NCBI RefSeq assembly: GCF_015319355.1
Contig: NZ_JADILU010000009.1
Span: 121,901 to 185,900, forward strand
Length of the DNA stretch: 64,000 bases
Reading direction: 5' to 3'
Source of the DNA: Psychroserpens luteus
GTDB taxonomy: Bacteria > Bacteroidota > Bacteroidia > Flavobacteriales > Flavobacteriaceae
The translations under genes were made by a program, and so were the position numbers. The notes under the pieces were generated by a model, which saw nothing but the letters and a program-made list of their open reading frames with translations, made no database searches and had not been told where the DNA came from. Below, piece by piece: positions 19,579 to 28,210 of the stretch. Position 1 is the stretch's first letter. Each line of letters starts with the position of its first letter.

Positions 19579-21585
19579 ATGCGTTTCAAAGTAAAATCAG
19601 ATTTCAAACCTACAGGAGATCAACCACAAGCCATAAAACAATTAGTTAAAGGCATAAACTCCAATGAAAAATATCAAACCTTATTAGGCGTCACAGGTTC
19701 TGGTAAAACTTTTACAGTTGCCAATGTCATTGAAGAAGTACAACGACCAACATTGGTTTTAGCACATAACAAAACATTAGCTGCACAGTTATATTCTGAA
19801 TTTAAACAGTTTTTCCCTGAGAATGCTGTCGAGTATTTTGTATCCTATTATGATTACTACCAACCGGAAGCTTACATTCCTACTTCTGGAGTTTATATAG
19901 AGAAAGATTTATCTATAAACGAAGAAATTGAGAAGATGCGTTTGAGTACAACCTCTTCCCTACTCTCAGGTCGTCGTGATGTGATTGTTGTTGCTTCAGT
20001 ATCTTGTTTATATGGTATAGGAAATCCTGTCGAATTTCAAAAAAATGTGATTTCGTTAGAAACCAATCAAGAGATTTCAAGAACAGATTTACTACATAAA
20101 CTCGTTCAGAGCTTATATTCTAGAACAGAAGCAGATTTCAAGCATGGAAATTTCCGAATAAAAGGAGATACAGTAGATATCTTTCCAAGTTATGCAGATG
20201 ATGCGTTTAGAATTCACTTTTTTGGTGATGAAATTGAAGATATTGAGCAGTTTAATATTCAAACCAATGAGGTGATTGAACACTATGACCGACTCACTAT
20301 CTATCCTGCAAATATGTTTGTAACCTCTCCAGATGTCTTGCAAGGTGCCATTCGAGAGATTCAAGATGATTTGGTAAAACAACATGATTATTTCAAAGAG
20401 ATTGGAAAACATCTGGAAGCAAAACGTTTAAAAGAACGTACCGAATTTGACCTAGAAATGATTAGAGAATTAGGCTACTGCTCTGGGATTGAAAATTATT
20501 CTCGTTATCTTGATGGAAGACTTCCAGGAACACGACCGTTCTGTTTATTAGATTATTTTCCAGACGATTTTTTAATGGTTGTTGATGAAAGTCACGTGAC
20601 TATTTCTCAAGTTCATGCGATGTATGGTGGTGATAGAAGTAGAAAAGAAAACCTTGTTGAATATGGGTTTAGACTACCTGCTGCAATGGATAACAGACCT
20701 TTAAAATTTGAGGAGTTTGAAGTACTACAAAACCAAGTGATTTATGTAAGTGCAACTCCTGCAGATTACGAATTAGAAAAAACAGATGGTGTCTATGTAG
20801 AGCAATTGATTAGGCCAACTGGACTATTAGATCCTATTATTGAGGTTAGACCAAGTTTAAATCAAATTGATGATTTAATAGAAGAAATTCATCAACGCAT
20901 CGAGAAAGATGAGCGTACATTAGTAACGACGTTGACCAAACGTATGGCAGAAGAATTGACTAAATATTTAGACCGTATTCAAATAAGATGTCGTTATATC
21001 CATAGTGATGTAGATACTTTAGAGCGTGTAGAAATCATGCAAGATTTAAGAAGAGGTGTATTTGATGTGCTCGTAGGTGTTAACCTTCTTCGTGAAGGAT
21101 TAGATTTACCTGAAGTTTCATTAGTTGCTATTTTAGATGCAGATAAAGAGGGTTTTTTACGTTCTGCTCGCTCATTGACTCAAACGGTAGGTAGAGCTGC
21201 GCGACATTTAAATGGTAAAGCCCTTATGTATGCAGACAAGATTACCAAGAGCATGCAAAAAACAATTGATGAGACGGAATATAGACGAGAAAAACAAATT
21301 GCATATAATACAAAGCATAATATGGTTCCAACTGCTTTAAACAAGAGTTTGGATAGTGCCTTGTCTAAAAATTCGGTGAGTACATATAGTTACGAATTAG
21401 AAGCTGCTAGAGCTGCAGAACCTGAAAGTGAATACTTAACCAAAGGTGAACTAGAAAAGAAAATCCGTGAGAAACGCAAATTAATGGAGCAAGCTGCTAA
21501 AGCCTTAGATTTTATTATTGCTGCGAAGTTGAGGGATGAGTTAAAAGGATATCAAGATAAATTAGAGAAATTGAAGGTTAATTAA
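19579..21585 (+). CDS. uvrB: Excinuclease ABC subunit B
   Basis: UvrB (668 residues, family-typical length) is the DNA-damage verification helicase of nucleotide excision repair; it is loaded by UvrA and cut-activated by UvrC. Visible are FKPTGDQPQAIKQL, Walker A GVTGSGKTF, the damage-probing beta-hairpin region YYDYYQPEAYIP, the DEAD-like DESH, helicase motifs V/VI (GVNLLREGLDLPEVSLVAI, QTVGRAARH) and the C-terminal UVR motif that binds UvrC (LEKKIREKRKLMEQAAKALD). It stands alone on the plus strand after the surface proteins and is followed by a strong terminator. Confidence 0.98.
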   Translation: MRFKVKSDFKPTGDQPQAIKQLVKGINSNEKYQTLLGVTGSGKTFTVANVIEEVQRPTLVLAHNKTLAAQLYSEFKQFFPENAVEYFVSYYDYYQPEAYIPTSGVYIEKDLSINEEIEKMRLSTTSSLLSGRRDVIVVASVSCLYGIGNPVEFQKNVISLETNQEISRTDLLHKLVQSLYSRTEADFKHGNFRIKGDTVDIFPSYADDAFRIHFFGDEIEDIEQFNIQTNEVIEHYDRLTIYPANMFVTSPDVLQGAIREIQDDLVKQHDYFKEIGKHLEAKRLKERTEFDLEMIRELGYCSGIENYSRYLDGRLPGTRPFCLLDYFPDDFLMVVDESHVTISQVHAMYGGDRSRKENLVEYGFRLPAAMDNRPLKFEEFEVLQNQVIYVSATPADYELEKTDGVYVEQLIRPTGLLDPIIEVRPSLNQIDDLIEEIHQRIEKDERTLVTTLTKRMAEELTKYLDRIQIRCRYIHSDVDTLERVEIMQDLRRGVFDVLVGVNLLREGLDLPEVSLVAILDADKEGFLRSARSLTQTVGRAARHLNGKALMYADKITKSMQKTIDETEYRREKQIAYNTKHNMVPTALNKSLDSALSKNSVSTYSYELEAARAAEPESEYLTKGELEKKIREKRKLMEQAAKALDFIIAAKLRDELKGYQDKLEKLKVN

Positions 21586-21610
21586 CTTGTTATCAATACT
21601 AAAAATAAAA

Positions 21611-21646
21611 AAAGGTCTATAATTAATAATTATAGACCTTTTTTTA
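21611..21646 (+). terminator. Intrinsic terminator after uvrB
   Basis: AAAGGTCTATA pairs with TATAGACCTTT over a 9-nt loop and is followed by a T-run; an A-run precedes it, so it can also serve the convergent TerB-like gene. It lies between the two stop codons. Confidence 0.85.
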
Positions 21647-21668
21647 TTCAAAATTCGAATCCCGAATA

Positions 21669-22085
21669 TTAATTATACTGCACCTTAAAGATATCAATCA
21701 AGAAATCTGGTGGAACCATTTTATTAGGAAAACTTTCCATTAAGTCTAAAACACGATTAATAGCTTCGTGACCTAAACCCATTCGCAATCCAAAATTGTG
21801 AAGCTTTACTAATTCTTTACTTGAGATATTTTTATCAAGATTCATTAATAAAACTAATCTATGAAACTGCACGATTCGTTCGCTATGAGATTTTAAATGT
21901 ACATAAGTTACTGGATGTTCAAATAAATAATCGAAATCATCTTTTGAAATCTCTAATTGCTTCGCAATGCTAAACAAAAATTTATATTCAATGGATTTTA
22001 TATTTTCGTCTGCCTGAGCAAAAGCTATCATTTCAGATAGTAAGCTCAACTTTTCAACGCGATTTATCATATTGGAGGGATTCAT
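21669..22085 (-). CDS. TerB-like small helical protein
   Basis: A 138-residue, mostly helical, soluble protein. The N-terminal half (SLLSEMIAFAQADENIKSIEYKF with LFSIAKQLEI) has the acidic metal-site-like pattern A-x-AD-x-x-I-x-x-x-E of TerB / DjlA N-terminal domains. The C-terminal half ends MVPPDFLIDIFKVQYN, a form seen in flavobacterial homologues. A start at Met6 (MINRVEKL) is also possible. TerB-domain proteins are linked to tellurite resistance or membrane stress, but no other ter genes are nearby, so the role here is unknown. Confidence 0.6.
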   Translation of the reverse strand: MNPSNMINRVEKLSLLSEMIAFAQADENIKSIEYKFLFSIAKQLEISKDDFDYLFEHPVTYVHLKSHSERIVQFHRLVLLMNLDKNISSKELVKLHNFGLRMGLGHEAINRVLDLMESFPNKMVPPDFLIDIFKVQYN

Positions 22086-22316
22086 TAATTTTACTTTTTA
22101 TAAATTTAACAAGTAACTTTAAGTTATAATCGTTGATACCTAGTAGGTTATCGAAAAAATTGATGTCGTTCGTCGAATTTTTCTTACGCTTCTACTGTGT
22201 TATTTTACAGAACACTGATTATCAAGTCTTTAACAAATCAATGCCATTCATCGATTTTATGACTTTCAAAAATCATTATCGATGAACTGCACACTCATAA
22301 ATTATTAAAAATTATG

Positions 22317-22324
22317 TACTTTCG
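22317..22324 (+). promoter_or_regulatory. -7-like promoter box TACTTTCG
   Basis: TACTTTCG is a one-base variant of TAnnTTTG, 18 bp before the esterase ATG. The upstream 250 bp is AT-rich and contains an imperfect inverted repeat (GAAAAAATT near 22144, GAATTTTTC near 22176), with no gene. Confidence 0.4.
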
Positions 22325-22341
22325 TTTGCAACAATATATTT

Positions 22342-23145
22342 ATGAAATCACTAGTATTCACTTTTCTTTTTTTATTTGGTTTTTCAATCACAATCGCTGC
22401 TCAAAGTACTGCTTCTAAGCAGATATCTACCTTTAAAATTGAAGCACCACAACTTAATACTTATAAAACAATTTGGGTATATACACCTAAATCTTATGAA
22501 GCTTCAAGTAAACATTATCCTGTCATCTATATGTTTGATGCACAAAATTTGTTTGATGAAGAAACGTCTTACGTTGGAGAATGGAAGGTTGATGAATATT
22601 TAGATACACTAACCAATAAAGATGTTATTATTATAGGTATAGAACATGGTAATGAAAAACGTCTAGAAGAATTGACGCCATATCCTCATGAAAAGCATGG
22701 AGGCGGACAAGGTGACACTTTCTTGCAATTTATAATCAATACTGTAAAACCACATATTGATGTTGCTTATAGAACTCAACCTGAAGCAGAGCACACTTCA
22801 ATTTTTGGAGCATCACTTGGCGGACTTATGGCATTTTATGCTACCATAAAATATCCTGAAACATTTAGCAAAGCTGGTGTATTTTCGCCTTCATTTTGGG
22901 TGAATGATAAAATTTTTGAATTGGCTTCTTCTTCGGAAATTCCTAAAACCTCAAAATTTTACTTTTTGGTTGGCAGTAAGGAAAGCGACTCCATGGTTCC
23001 AGACCAGGAAAAAATGGTCAACTTGCTGAAAGAAAAAGGCGTTGATGAAAATAATATTAAAAACATAATAATAAAAGGAGGAGAACATAATGAAAAGCTT
23101 TGGAGTGAGAATTTCCCAAAAGCTTTTGAATGGCTCTTGCAATAA
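22342..23145 (+). CDS. Secreted alpha/beta-hydrolase (esterase-D type)
   Basis: A 267-residue putative esterase (PF00756-type). A signal peptide (about 1-20, ending IAAQ) precedes the hydrolase core. Motifs: YTPKSYEASSKHYPVIYMFD, GQNLF-like DAQNLFDE, the nucleophile elbow GASLGG, the acid region FYFLVGSKESD and a late His in GGEHNEKLW. Relatives include siderophore/enterochelin esterases and acylhydrolases, so it probably cleaves an ester in the periplasm or outside; the substrate cannot be told. The DUF1456 gene follows closely, so they may be co-transcribed. Confidence 0.85.
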   Translation: MKSLVFTFLFLFGFSITIAAQSTASKQISTFKIEAPQLNTYKTIWVYTPKSYEASSKHYPVIYMFDAQNLFDEETSYVGEWKVDEYLDTLTNKDVIIIGIEHGNEKRLEELTPYPHEKHGGGQGDTFLQFIINTVKPHIDVAYRTQPEAEHTSIFGASLGGLMAFYATIKYPETFSKAGVFSPSFWVNDKIFELASSSEIPKTSKFYFLVGSKESDSMVPDQEKMVNLLKEKGVDENNIKNIIIKGGEHNEKLWSENFPKAFEWLLQ

Positions 23146-23168
23146 AACTAATAGCTAAAAAAAATAAT

Positions 23169-23414
23169 ATGACAAATAACGATATATTTAAAAAACTGAG
23201 AGTCGCACACAAACTACGCGATGATGATATTGTAAAAATATTAGAACTCGTAGATTTTAGAATTACAAAAAGTGAACTTAATGCGATGTTTAGACGTGAG
23301 GATCATCCTAATTATATGGAGTGTGGTGATCAAGTATTAAGAAATTTTCTTAATGCATTAATTATTCATTTGCGTGGACCAATGCCAAAAAAAGGAGAAA
23401 AAAAGAAGCCTTAA
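23169..23414 (+). CDS. DUF1456 (YehS-like) single-repeat protein
   Basis: An 81-residue protein from the ATG at 23169; an upstream in-frame ATG at 23130 would overlap the esterase gene and adds only a low-complexity tail. It matches one DUF1456 unit: NNDIFKKLRVAHKLRDDDIV, ILELVDFRITKSELNAMFR and CGDQVLRNFLNALIIHLRG. YehS of enterobacteria carries two such units in ~150 residues, and this protein corresponds to the second. Basic C-terminal tail (KKGEKKKP). Function of the family is unknown. Confidence 0.8.
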   Translation: MTNNDIFKKLRVAHKLRDDDIVKILELVDFRITKSELNAMFRREDHPNYMECGDQVLRNFLNALIIHLRGPMPKKGEKKKP

Positions 23415-23458
23415 ATCATAATTTTAAAACAGAAGATGGATTGTATTTGTAATTGATA

Positions 23459-24139
23459 ATGAATCTAAAAAAAGTTCACATATTATTTATTATACTTCCA
23501 TTGTGGTGTGGCGCTCAATCAAAAATCCTCGCTACAATAAATCCAGTTTATTGTGATTCGTCTCTTATCACCTTAGACATAAAACATATTGAGCTACTTG
23601 ACAATCTCATAGAAAAAGCTCAAAATGCTAAAGGCAAAGCTAGAATTGAATTTGAGCGTCAATTCTTTTGCGCTATGCCAAACTCTTATGAAAACATGCT
23701 TGACGTTTTATATGTTGACGAAGAGGATAACAGAAAAAAATATCAAGAAACAGGAGAATTACCTCCAATTGATAATTTTATCCATCGGTTTGTTTCTTAT
23801 TATAGTAAACTAAAATCTATAGAACCCAATCAATATTATAATAAGTACATCAATATTTGTGTTGATGGTTATTATGGAGCTGACTACAATAGAAACGGAT
23901 TTCAAATCTATGAACGACTTGAAACAGATACCAAAACACTCTGCACTGTTTTATTACAACGAAATGAAACAGAAATTAAAAGTGTCTTTAGATTTATATT
24001 TGACAGCTCTCACCCTGAAAACGAATTAAACCAAGAAATTTTTGACAACATCTATCCTTTAGTCAATGCAGAAAATGAGCGACTAGGATACTTATTCAAA
24101 ACCAGTTTAGAAGACTTGATTAAACAGAAACGTCATTAA
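23459..24139 (+). CDS. Secreted protein of unknown function
   Basis: A 226-residue protein from the ATG at 23459 (a TTG two codons upstream is also possible). A signal peptide (MNLKKVHILFIILPLWCGAQ) is followed by an alpha-helical, charged domain without internal membrane segments. Recognisable pieces are FERQFFCAMPNSYENMLDVL and FDNIYPLVNAEN; I do not recognise the family. Probably periplasmic. It stands alone between the DUF1456 gene and the convergent lipoprotein. Confidence 0.7.
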   Translation: MNLKKVHILFIILPLWCGAQSKILATINPVYCDSSLITLDIKHIELLDNLIEKAQNAKGKARIEFERQFFCAMPNSYENMLDVLYVDEEDNRKKYQETGELPPIDNFIHRFVSYYSKLKSIEPNQYYNKYINICVDGYYGADYNRNGFQIYERLETDTKTLCTVLLQRNETEIKSVFRFIFDSSHPENELNQEIFDNIYPLVNAENERLGYLFKTSLEDLIKQKRH

Positions 24140-24153
24140 TAAAGACTTCTAAT

Positions 24154-24555
24154 CTAAAGTTTCACATACTTTTCCTGACAAGCTTCAATACAGAAATAAG
24201 AGATAATTAAATTATTGTTATTAATCTCAAAATTCATTTCAAATGGTGAAACATCACAATCTAAAACCGTAATCGTCATTTCTGTTTCGGAAAAAGTTCC
24301 TGTTGAGGGTTGGCCAATTTCCGAAGAAATAAAACATAAATCTGTATTTGAATTTAACGTTCCATCAGAAAAAAATGAGATGGTCTTTTCGCTGTCTACG
24401 CTTGTAAAATCACCACTTCCATCACCTGGATCCATATATACTTGTGAGAGTTTCCAGGTTCCTAATAATTCGGCATCAGTGCTTTTTACTTTGTCATCAT
24501 CTGAGCAAGCAATTAAAGAAAATACCATTACAATATATACTGCTAAATTTCTCAT
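24154..24555 (-). CDS. Lipocalin-like lipoprotein
   Basis: A 133-residue lipoprotein with lipobox LIAC (Cys17) followed by an SDDD-type linker, as in Bacteroidota surface-exposed lipoproteins. The rest is a small beta-barrel-like domain of the lipocalin-like type (ELLGTWKLSQVYMDPGDGSG, KTISFFSDGTLNSN, ETEMTITVLDCD, ISYFCIEACQEKYVKL). Such proteins are common and uncharacterised. Two Cys pairs may form disulfides. Convergent with the unknown secreted protein, only 14 bp between stops. Confidence 0.8.
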   Translation of the reverse strand: MRNLAVYIVMVFSLIACSDDDKVKSTDAELLGTWKLSQVYMDPGDGSGDFTSVDSEKTISFFSDGTLNSNTDLCFISSEIGQPSTGTFSETEMTITVLDCDVSPFEMNFEINNNNLIISYFCIEACQEKYVKL

Positions 24556-24603
24556 GACTTTATTATTTTATTATTAGATGCATAAAGTTAGAAAAGGTTG
24601 CGT

Positions 24604-24640
24604 AAAAAAAGACCTATTATGCTTTTAAACATAATAGGTC
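24604..24640 (-). terminator. Intrinsic terminator after sucC
   Basis: GACCTATTATG pairs perfectly with CATAATAGGTC over an 8-nt loop; on the minus strand it is followed by a run of T. It lies 70 bp past the sucC stop. Confidence 0.85.
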
Positions 24641-24709
24641 TATATATTTAGATTCTTTGTTTTCACACTTTGACTAAGCTTAGTGTGTCACTCAGAATGA
24701 CAATCATTT

Positions 24710-25900
24710 TTAAGCCAATACTTCCTGAACTTTATCTGCAGCTTCTTGAAATTCTGTAGCACTCATAACTGCTAATCCAGATTCATCAATTAATTTCTTA
24801 GCGATATCTGCATTGGTTCCTTGTAAACGTACAATAATTGGCACTTCAATATTACCCATATTTTTATAAGCATCAATTACACCTTGAGCTACACGATCAC
24901 AACGAACGATACCACCAAAAATGTTAATCAAAATAGCTTTTACAGCTGGATCTCTTAAAATAAGTTCAAAAGCAATTTCTACTCTTGCAGCATCTGCAGT
25001 ACCACCAACATCTAAAAAGTTAGCTGGCTCACCACCTGCTTGCTTAATTAAATCCATAGTTGCCATTGCAAGACCAGCACCATTTACCATACAACCAACG
25101 TTTCCGTCAAGGTCAACATAGTTTAATCCATGCTCTCCAGCTTCAACTTCAATAGCATTTTCCTCACGTAAATCACGCATTGCTGCTAAATCTTTATGTC
25201 TAAATAATGCATTATCATCTATAGATACTTTTGCATCAACTGCCATAATTTTATCATCACTTGTTTTTAACACTGGGTTAATTTCAAATAATGAAGAATC
25301 AGATTTATCGTAAGCTGTATATAAAGCAGTAACAAATTTTGTCATGTCTTTAAATGCTGCTCCAGATAATCCTAAGTTAAAAGCAATTTTACGTGCTTGA
25401 AACGGTAAGATTCCTGTTGCAGGATCTATTTCTTCATGGAAAATTAAATGCGGAGTTTCCTCAGCAACAGTTTCAATATCCATTCCACCTTCTGTAGAAT
25501 ACATGATCATATTACGACCAGTTCCTCTATTTAAAAGTACAGACATATAATATTCTTCTGGCTCAGAATCTCCAGGATAGTAAACATCTTCTGTAACCAA
25601 TACTTGGTGTACACGTTTACCTTCTGCAGATGTTTGAGGTGTCACTAAGTCCATCCCAATAATCTGCTCTGTTATTGTTTTTACTTCATCAAGGTTCTTT
25701 GCGAGTTTAACTCCACCACCTTTTCCACGTCCACCTGCATGAACTTGTGCTTTAATCACGTGCCAACCTGTACCAGTATCTTCGGTTAATTTTTTAGCTG
25801 CAGCAACTGCTTCTTCAGCATTTTGTGCAACAATACCACGTTGAATACGTACGCCAAAGCTGCTTAATAATTCTTTTCCTTGATATTCGTGTAAATTCAT
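24710..25900 (-). CDS. sucC: Succinyl-CoA ligase (ADP-forming), beta subunit
   Basis: SucC (396 residues, usual length) forms the nucleotide-binding subunit of succinyl-CoA synthetase, which makes succinate and ATP/GTP from succinyl-CoA in the TCA cycle. Motifs: [12 protein letters not shown] at the N-terminus, the ATP-grasp loop [25 protein letters not shown], and the C-terminal ligase domain with [10 protein letters not shown] and [11 protein letters not shown]. sucD is not adjacent, which is common in Bacteroidota. A TATTTTTG -7 box lies 84 bp upstream of the start and a terminator follows. Confidence 0.98.
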   Translation of the reverse strand: MNLHEYQGKELLSSFGVRIQRGIVAQNAEEAVAAAKKLTEDTGTGWHVIKAQVHAGGRGKGGGVKLAKNLDEVKTITEQIIGMDLVTPQTSAEGKRVHQVLVTEDVYYPGDSEPEEYYMSVLLNRGTGRNMIMYSTEGGMDIETVAEETPHLIFHEEIDPATGILPFQARKIAFNLGLSGAAFKDMTKFVTALYTAYDKSDSSLFEINPVLKTSDDKIMAVDAKVSIDDNALFRHKDLAAMRDLREENAIEVEAGEHGLNYVDLDGNVGCMVNGAGLAMATMDLIKQAGGEPANFLDVGGTADAARVEIAFELILRDPAVKAILINIFGGIVRCDRVAQGVIDAYKNMGNIEVPIIVRLQGTNADIAKKLIDESGLAVMSATEFQEAADKVQEVLA

Positions 25901-25983
25901 TTGATTTTGAAATTTATGATTCGTCTTCGCTTTAATCCCGAAAGCTGTCCGGACCGAAGTAATTTAAATAGTTGTATTAGCTA

Positions 25984-25991
25984 CAAAAATA
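25984..25991 (-). promoter_or_regulatory. -7 promoter box TATTTTTG upstream of sucC
   Basis: On the minus strand TATTTTTG fits TAnnTTTG, about 84 nt before the sucC ATG. Confidence 0.45.
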
Positions 25992-26085
25992 AACATACTA
26001 AAGGTTTTTACCAATAGTTTTTAATATTGATTTCACTCTTATGTTTTGACTAAACAAAACATCATTTTTATTTCTTATTATTTAT

Positions 26086-26742
26086 TTAGTCCTTTAGACG
26101 TTTAATTACAGAAAATGCTTTATCAACTAACTCATCTTCAACCACTATCGTAAATTCATTAGTTGTAGAAACCACTTCATATAAAGTGATATTCTCCCAA
26201 GCCAAACGCTTAAAAATTTGATAATATAATCCAGCTATTTTAGAATTTCCATCTGGTAAATAAATACTAATGGCACTCAATTTATCTTGAAAACCAATTT
26301 GTGTTTCTTTCTTGAAAGCCCTTAAAATGCTCTCTTTTTCTGAAGATGATATAATCATATTGCTTTCAAACAGACCACGAGTAAAGGCATAGAAAATTTG
26401 ATGATTCGCACTAATTTTCTCTAAAACTTGAGAATGACTATGTATCAAGGTCTTTGAATTCTGAAATGTAAAATCACTCAAATTTGAACGCACAGTAATA
26501 TCTCCTAAGTTTTTAAACACCTTTTTTAAACGAACAGAATTTTCAAGATTTAAAGGCTGATGATAACGTCGCAAAGCCATCATGATCGCTCCATCCTTTA
26601 CGGGTTTTCTAAGCATTTCTGAAATTGGCTGATTCAAATCTTTTGCCAAAGCAGAAAAATTAATGATTTGTCGAGACAAGCCTTCTTCTAAAAAAGGACT
26701 TGATATAATGATGTCTTGTACACAAGAGGCAATTGTTTTCAA
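26086..26742 (-). CDS. Aspartate-kinase-like ACT-domain protein
   Basis: A 218-residue protein. The N-terminal ~75 residues are helical and winged-helix-like (SRQIINFSALAKDLNQPISE, KDGAIMMALRRY). The C-terminal third is an ACT-like domain resembling the regulatory half of lysine-sensitive aspartate kinases (KLSAISIYLPDGNSKIAGLY, ITLYEVVSTTNEFTIVVED, VDKAFSVIKRL). The kinase domain is absent, so it cannot be an aspartate kinase. It is divergently transcribed from lysA with a shared 115-bp intergenic region, so a lysine-pathway sensor or regulator is a reasonable inference. Confidence 0.6.
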   Translation of the reverse strand: MKTIASCVQDIIISSPFLEEGLSRQIINFSALAKDLNQPISEMLRKPVKDGAIMMALRRYHQPLNLENSVRLKKVFKNLGDITVRSNLSDFTFQNSKTLIHSHSQVLEKISANHQIFYAFTRGLFESNMIISSSEKESILRAFKKETQIGFQDKLSAISIYLPDGNSKIAGLYYQIFKRLAWENITLYEVVSTTNEFTIVVEDELVDKAFSVIKRLKD

Positions 26743-26817
26743 TTTGTTAACTATTTAACATTTTGTGTAAAATTAGCTATAATTTTACATTTTTATGTTT
26801 TAACTAAAGATTAAATT

Positions 26818-26825
26818 TATTTTTG
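26818..26825 (+). promoter_or_regulatory. -7 promoter box TATTTTTG upstream of lysA
   Basis: TATTTTTG fits TAnnTTTG and lies 32 bp before the lysA ATG, in the region shared with the divergent ACT-domain gene. Confidence 0.5.
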
Positions 26826-26857
26826 AAACTTCAAATAAATGACAAGATTCAATACTT

Positions 26858-28063
26858 ATGGAAAACAATACCTTATTAAAAATTGCTGCAGACTTTGGAA
26901 GTCCGGTTTATGTTTATGATGCTGAAAAAATCAAGTCTCAGTATAAACGTTTAACATCTGCATTTAGTAAGGTTAAACACTTAAAGTTAAACTATGCAGT
27001 GAAAGCATTGTCTAACATTTCGGTTTTAAAATTGTTTAATCAATTGGGTTCTGGATTGGATACGGTTTCCATACAAGAAGTACAATTGGGACTAAAAGCG
27101 GGTTTTAAACCTGAACAAATAATTTTTACACCTAACGGAGTTTCCCTAGCGGAAATTGAAAAAGCTGCAAAACTTGGCGTTCAAATTAATATTGATAACC
27201 TTTCCGTTTTGGAGCAATTTGGAACAAAGCATCCAAAAACACCTGTTTGTATCAGGATTAATCCACATGTAATGGCTGGTGGAAACACAAATATTTCCGT
27301 AGGACATATAGATAGTAAGTTTGGGATTTCTATTCATCAAATTCCGCATTTATTGAGAATCGTTGAGAATACAAAAATGAATATTAATGGTATTCATATG
27401 CATACAGGAAGTGACATTCTCGATATAGATGTTTTTTTATACGCAAGTGAAATTCTTTTTGACACTGCAAAAAACTTTAAAAACTTAGAGTTTATTGATT
27501 TTGGTTCAGGATTTAAAGTACCATATAAAGAAAGAGATATTGAAACCAATATTGAAGAATTAGGAGAAAAGCTATCAAAACGTTTTAATCAATTTTGTAA
27601 AGCATACGGTAAACCATTAACCTTGGCTTTTGAACCTGGAAAATTCTTGGTGAGTGAAGCTGGTTATTTTTTAACAAAAGTAAATGTTGTCAAACAGACC
27701 ACCTCAACTGTCTTTGCTCAAGTAGACTCTGGTTTTAATCACTTAATTAGACCTATGCTTTATGGCTCACAACACGAAATTATTAATATTTCTAATCCAA
27801 CTGGACGTGAACGTTTTTACTCTGTTGTAGGTTATATCTGTGAGACAGATACATTTGCAAACAACAGACGAATTAATGAAATCACAGAGGATGATATTCT
27901 TGCGTTTAAAAATGCTGGAGCCTATTGTTATTCAATGGCTTCTAATTATAATTCGCGCTATCGTCCTGCAGAAGTGTTATGGCATAATAAAAAAGCGCAT
28001 CTCATTAGAAAGCGAGAAACTTTTGATGATATTTTAAATAATCAGGTTGAAATAGACTTATAG
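26858..28063 (+). CDS. lysA: Diaminopimelate decarboxylase
   Basis: LysA (401 residues) is a PLP enzyme that decarboxylates meso-diaminopimelate to L-lysine, the last step of lysine synthesis. Visible: the PLP lysine Lys49 in NYAVKAL, GLDTVSIQEVQLGLKAG, HTGSDI, the Gly-rich phosphate-binding segment IDFGSGF, EPGKFLVSEAGY, and the second-subunit active-site region GYICETDTFA followed by AGAYCYSMASNYNSR. Divergent from the ACT-domain gene, followed by a terminator. Confidence 0.97.
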   Translation: MENNTLLKIAADFGSPVYVYDAEKIKSQYKRLTSAFSKVKHLKLNYAVKALSNISVLKLFNQLGSGLDTVSIQEVQLGLKAGFKPEQIIFTPNGVSLAEIEKAAKLGVQINIDNLSVLEQFGTKHPKTPVCIRINPHVMAGGNTNISVGHIDSKFGISIHQIPHLLRIVENTKMNINGIHMHTGSDILDIDVFLYASEILFDTAKNFKNLEFIDFGSGFKVPYKERDIETNIEELGEKLSKRFNQFCKAYGKPLTLAFEPGKFLVSEAGYFLTKVNVVKQTTSTVFAQVDSGFNHLIRPMLYGSQHEIINISNPTGRERFYSVVGYICETDTFANNRRINEITEDDILAFKNAGAYCYSMASNYNSRYRPAEVLWHNKKAHLIRKRETFDDILNNQVEIDL

Positions 28064-28064
28064 C

Positions 28065-28097
28065 AAAAAACGCAAGATTTACATCTTGCGTTTTTTT
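28065..28097 (+). terminator. Intrinsic terminator after lysA
   Basis: AAAAAACGCAAGAT pairs with ATCTTGCGTTTTTT over a short loop right after the lysA stop codon, ending in a T-run. Confidence 0.88.
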
Positions 28098-28210
28098 ATG
28101 AATCAACCTTTAGTTCAAATTGTGATTGAGTTAACAATTTATTGTTTCAGAGTTTATTTCCTAAGAAATAGATATTACATTTATTTGGTTATTGATAACC
28201 TAAATTCGCT

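Noticed and set aside
26086-26742. Full aspartate kinase (lysC)
   Set aside because: No kinase motifs (KFGG) and only about half the length; only an ACT-like region is visible.
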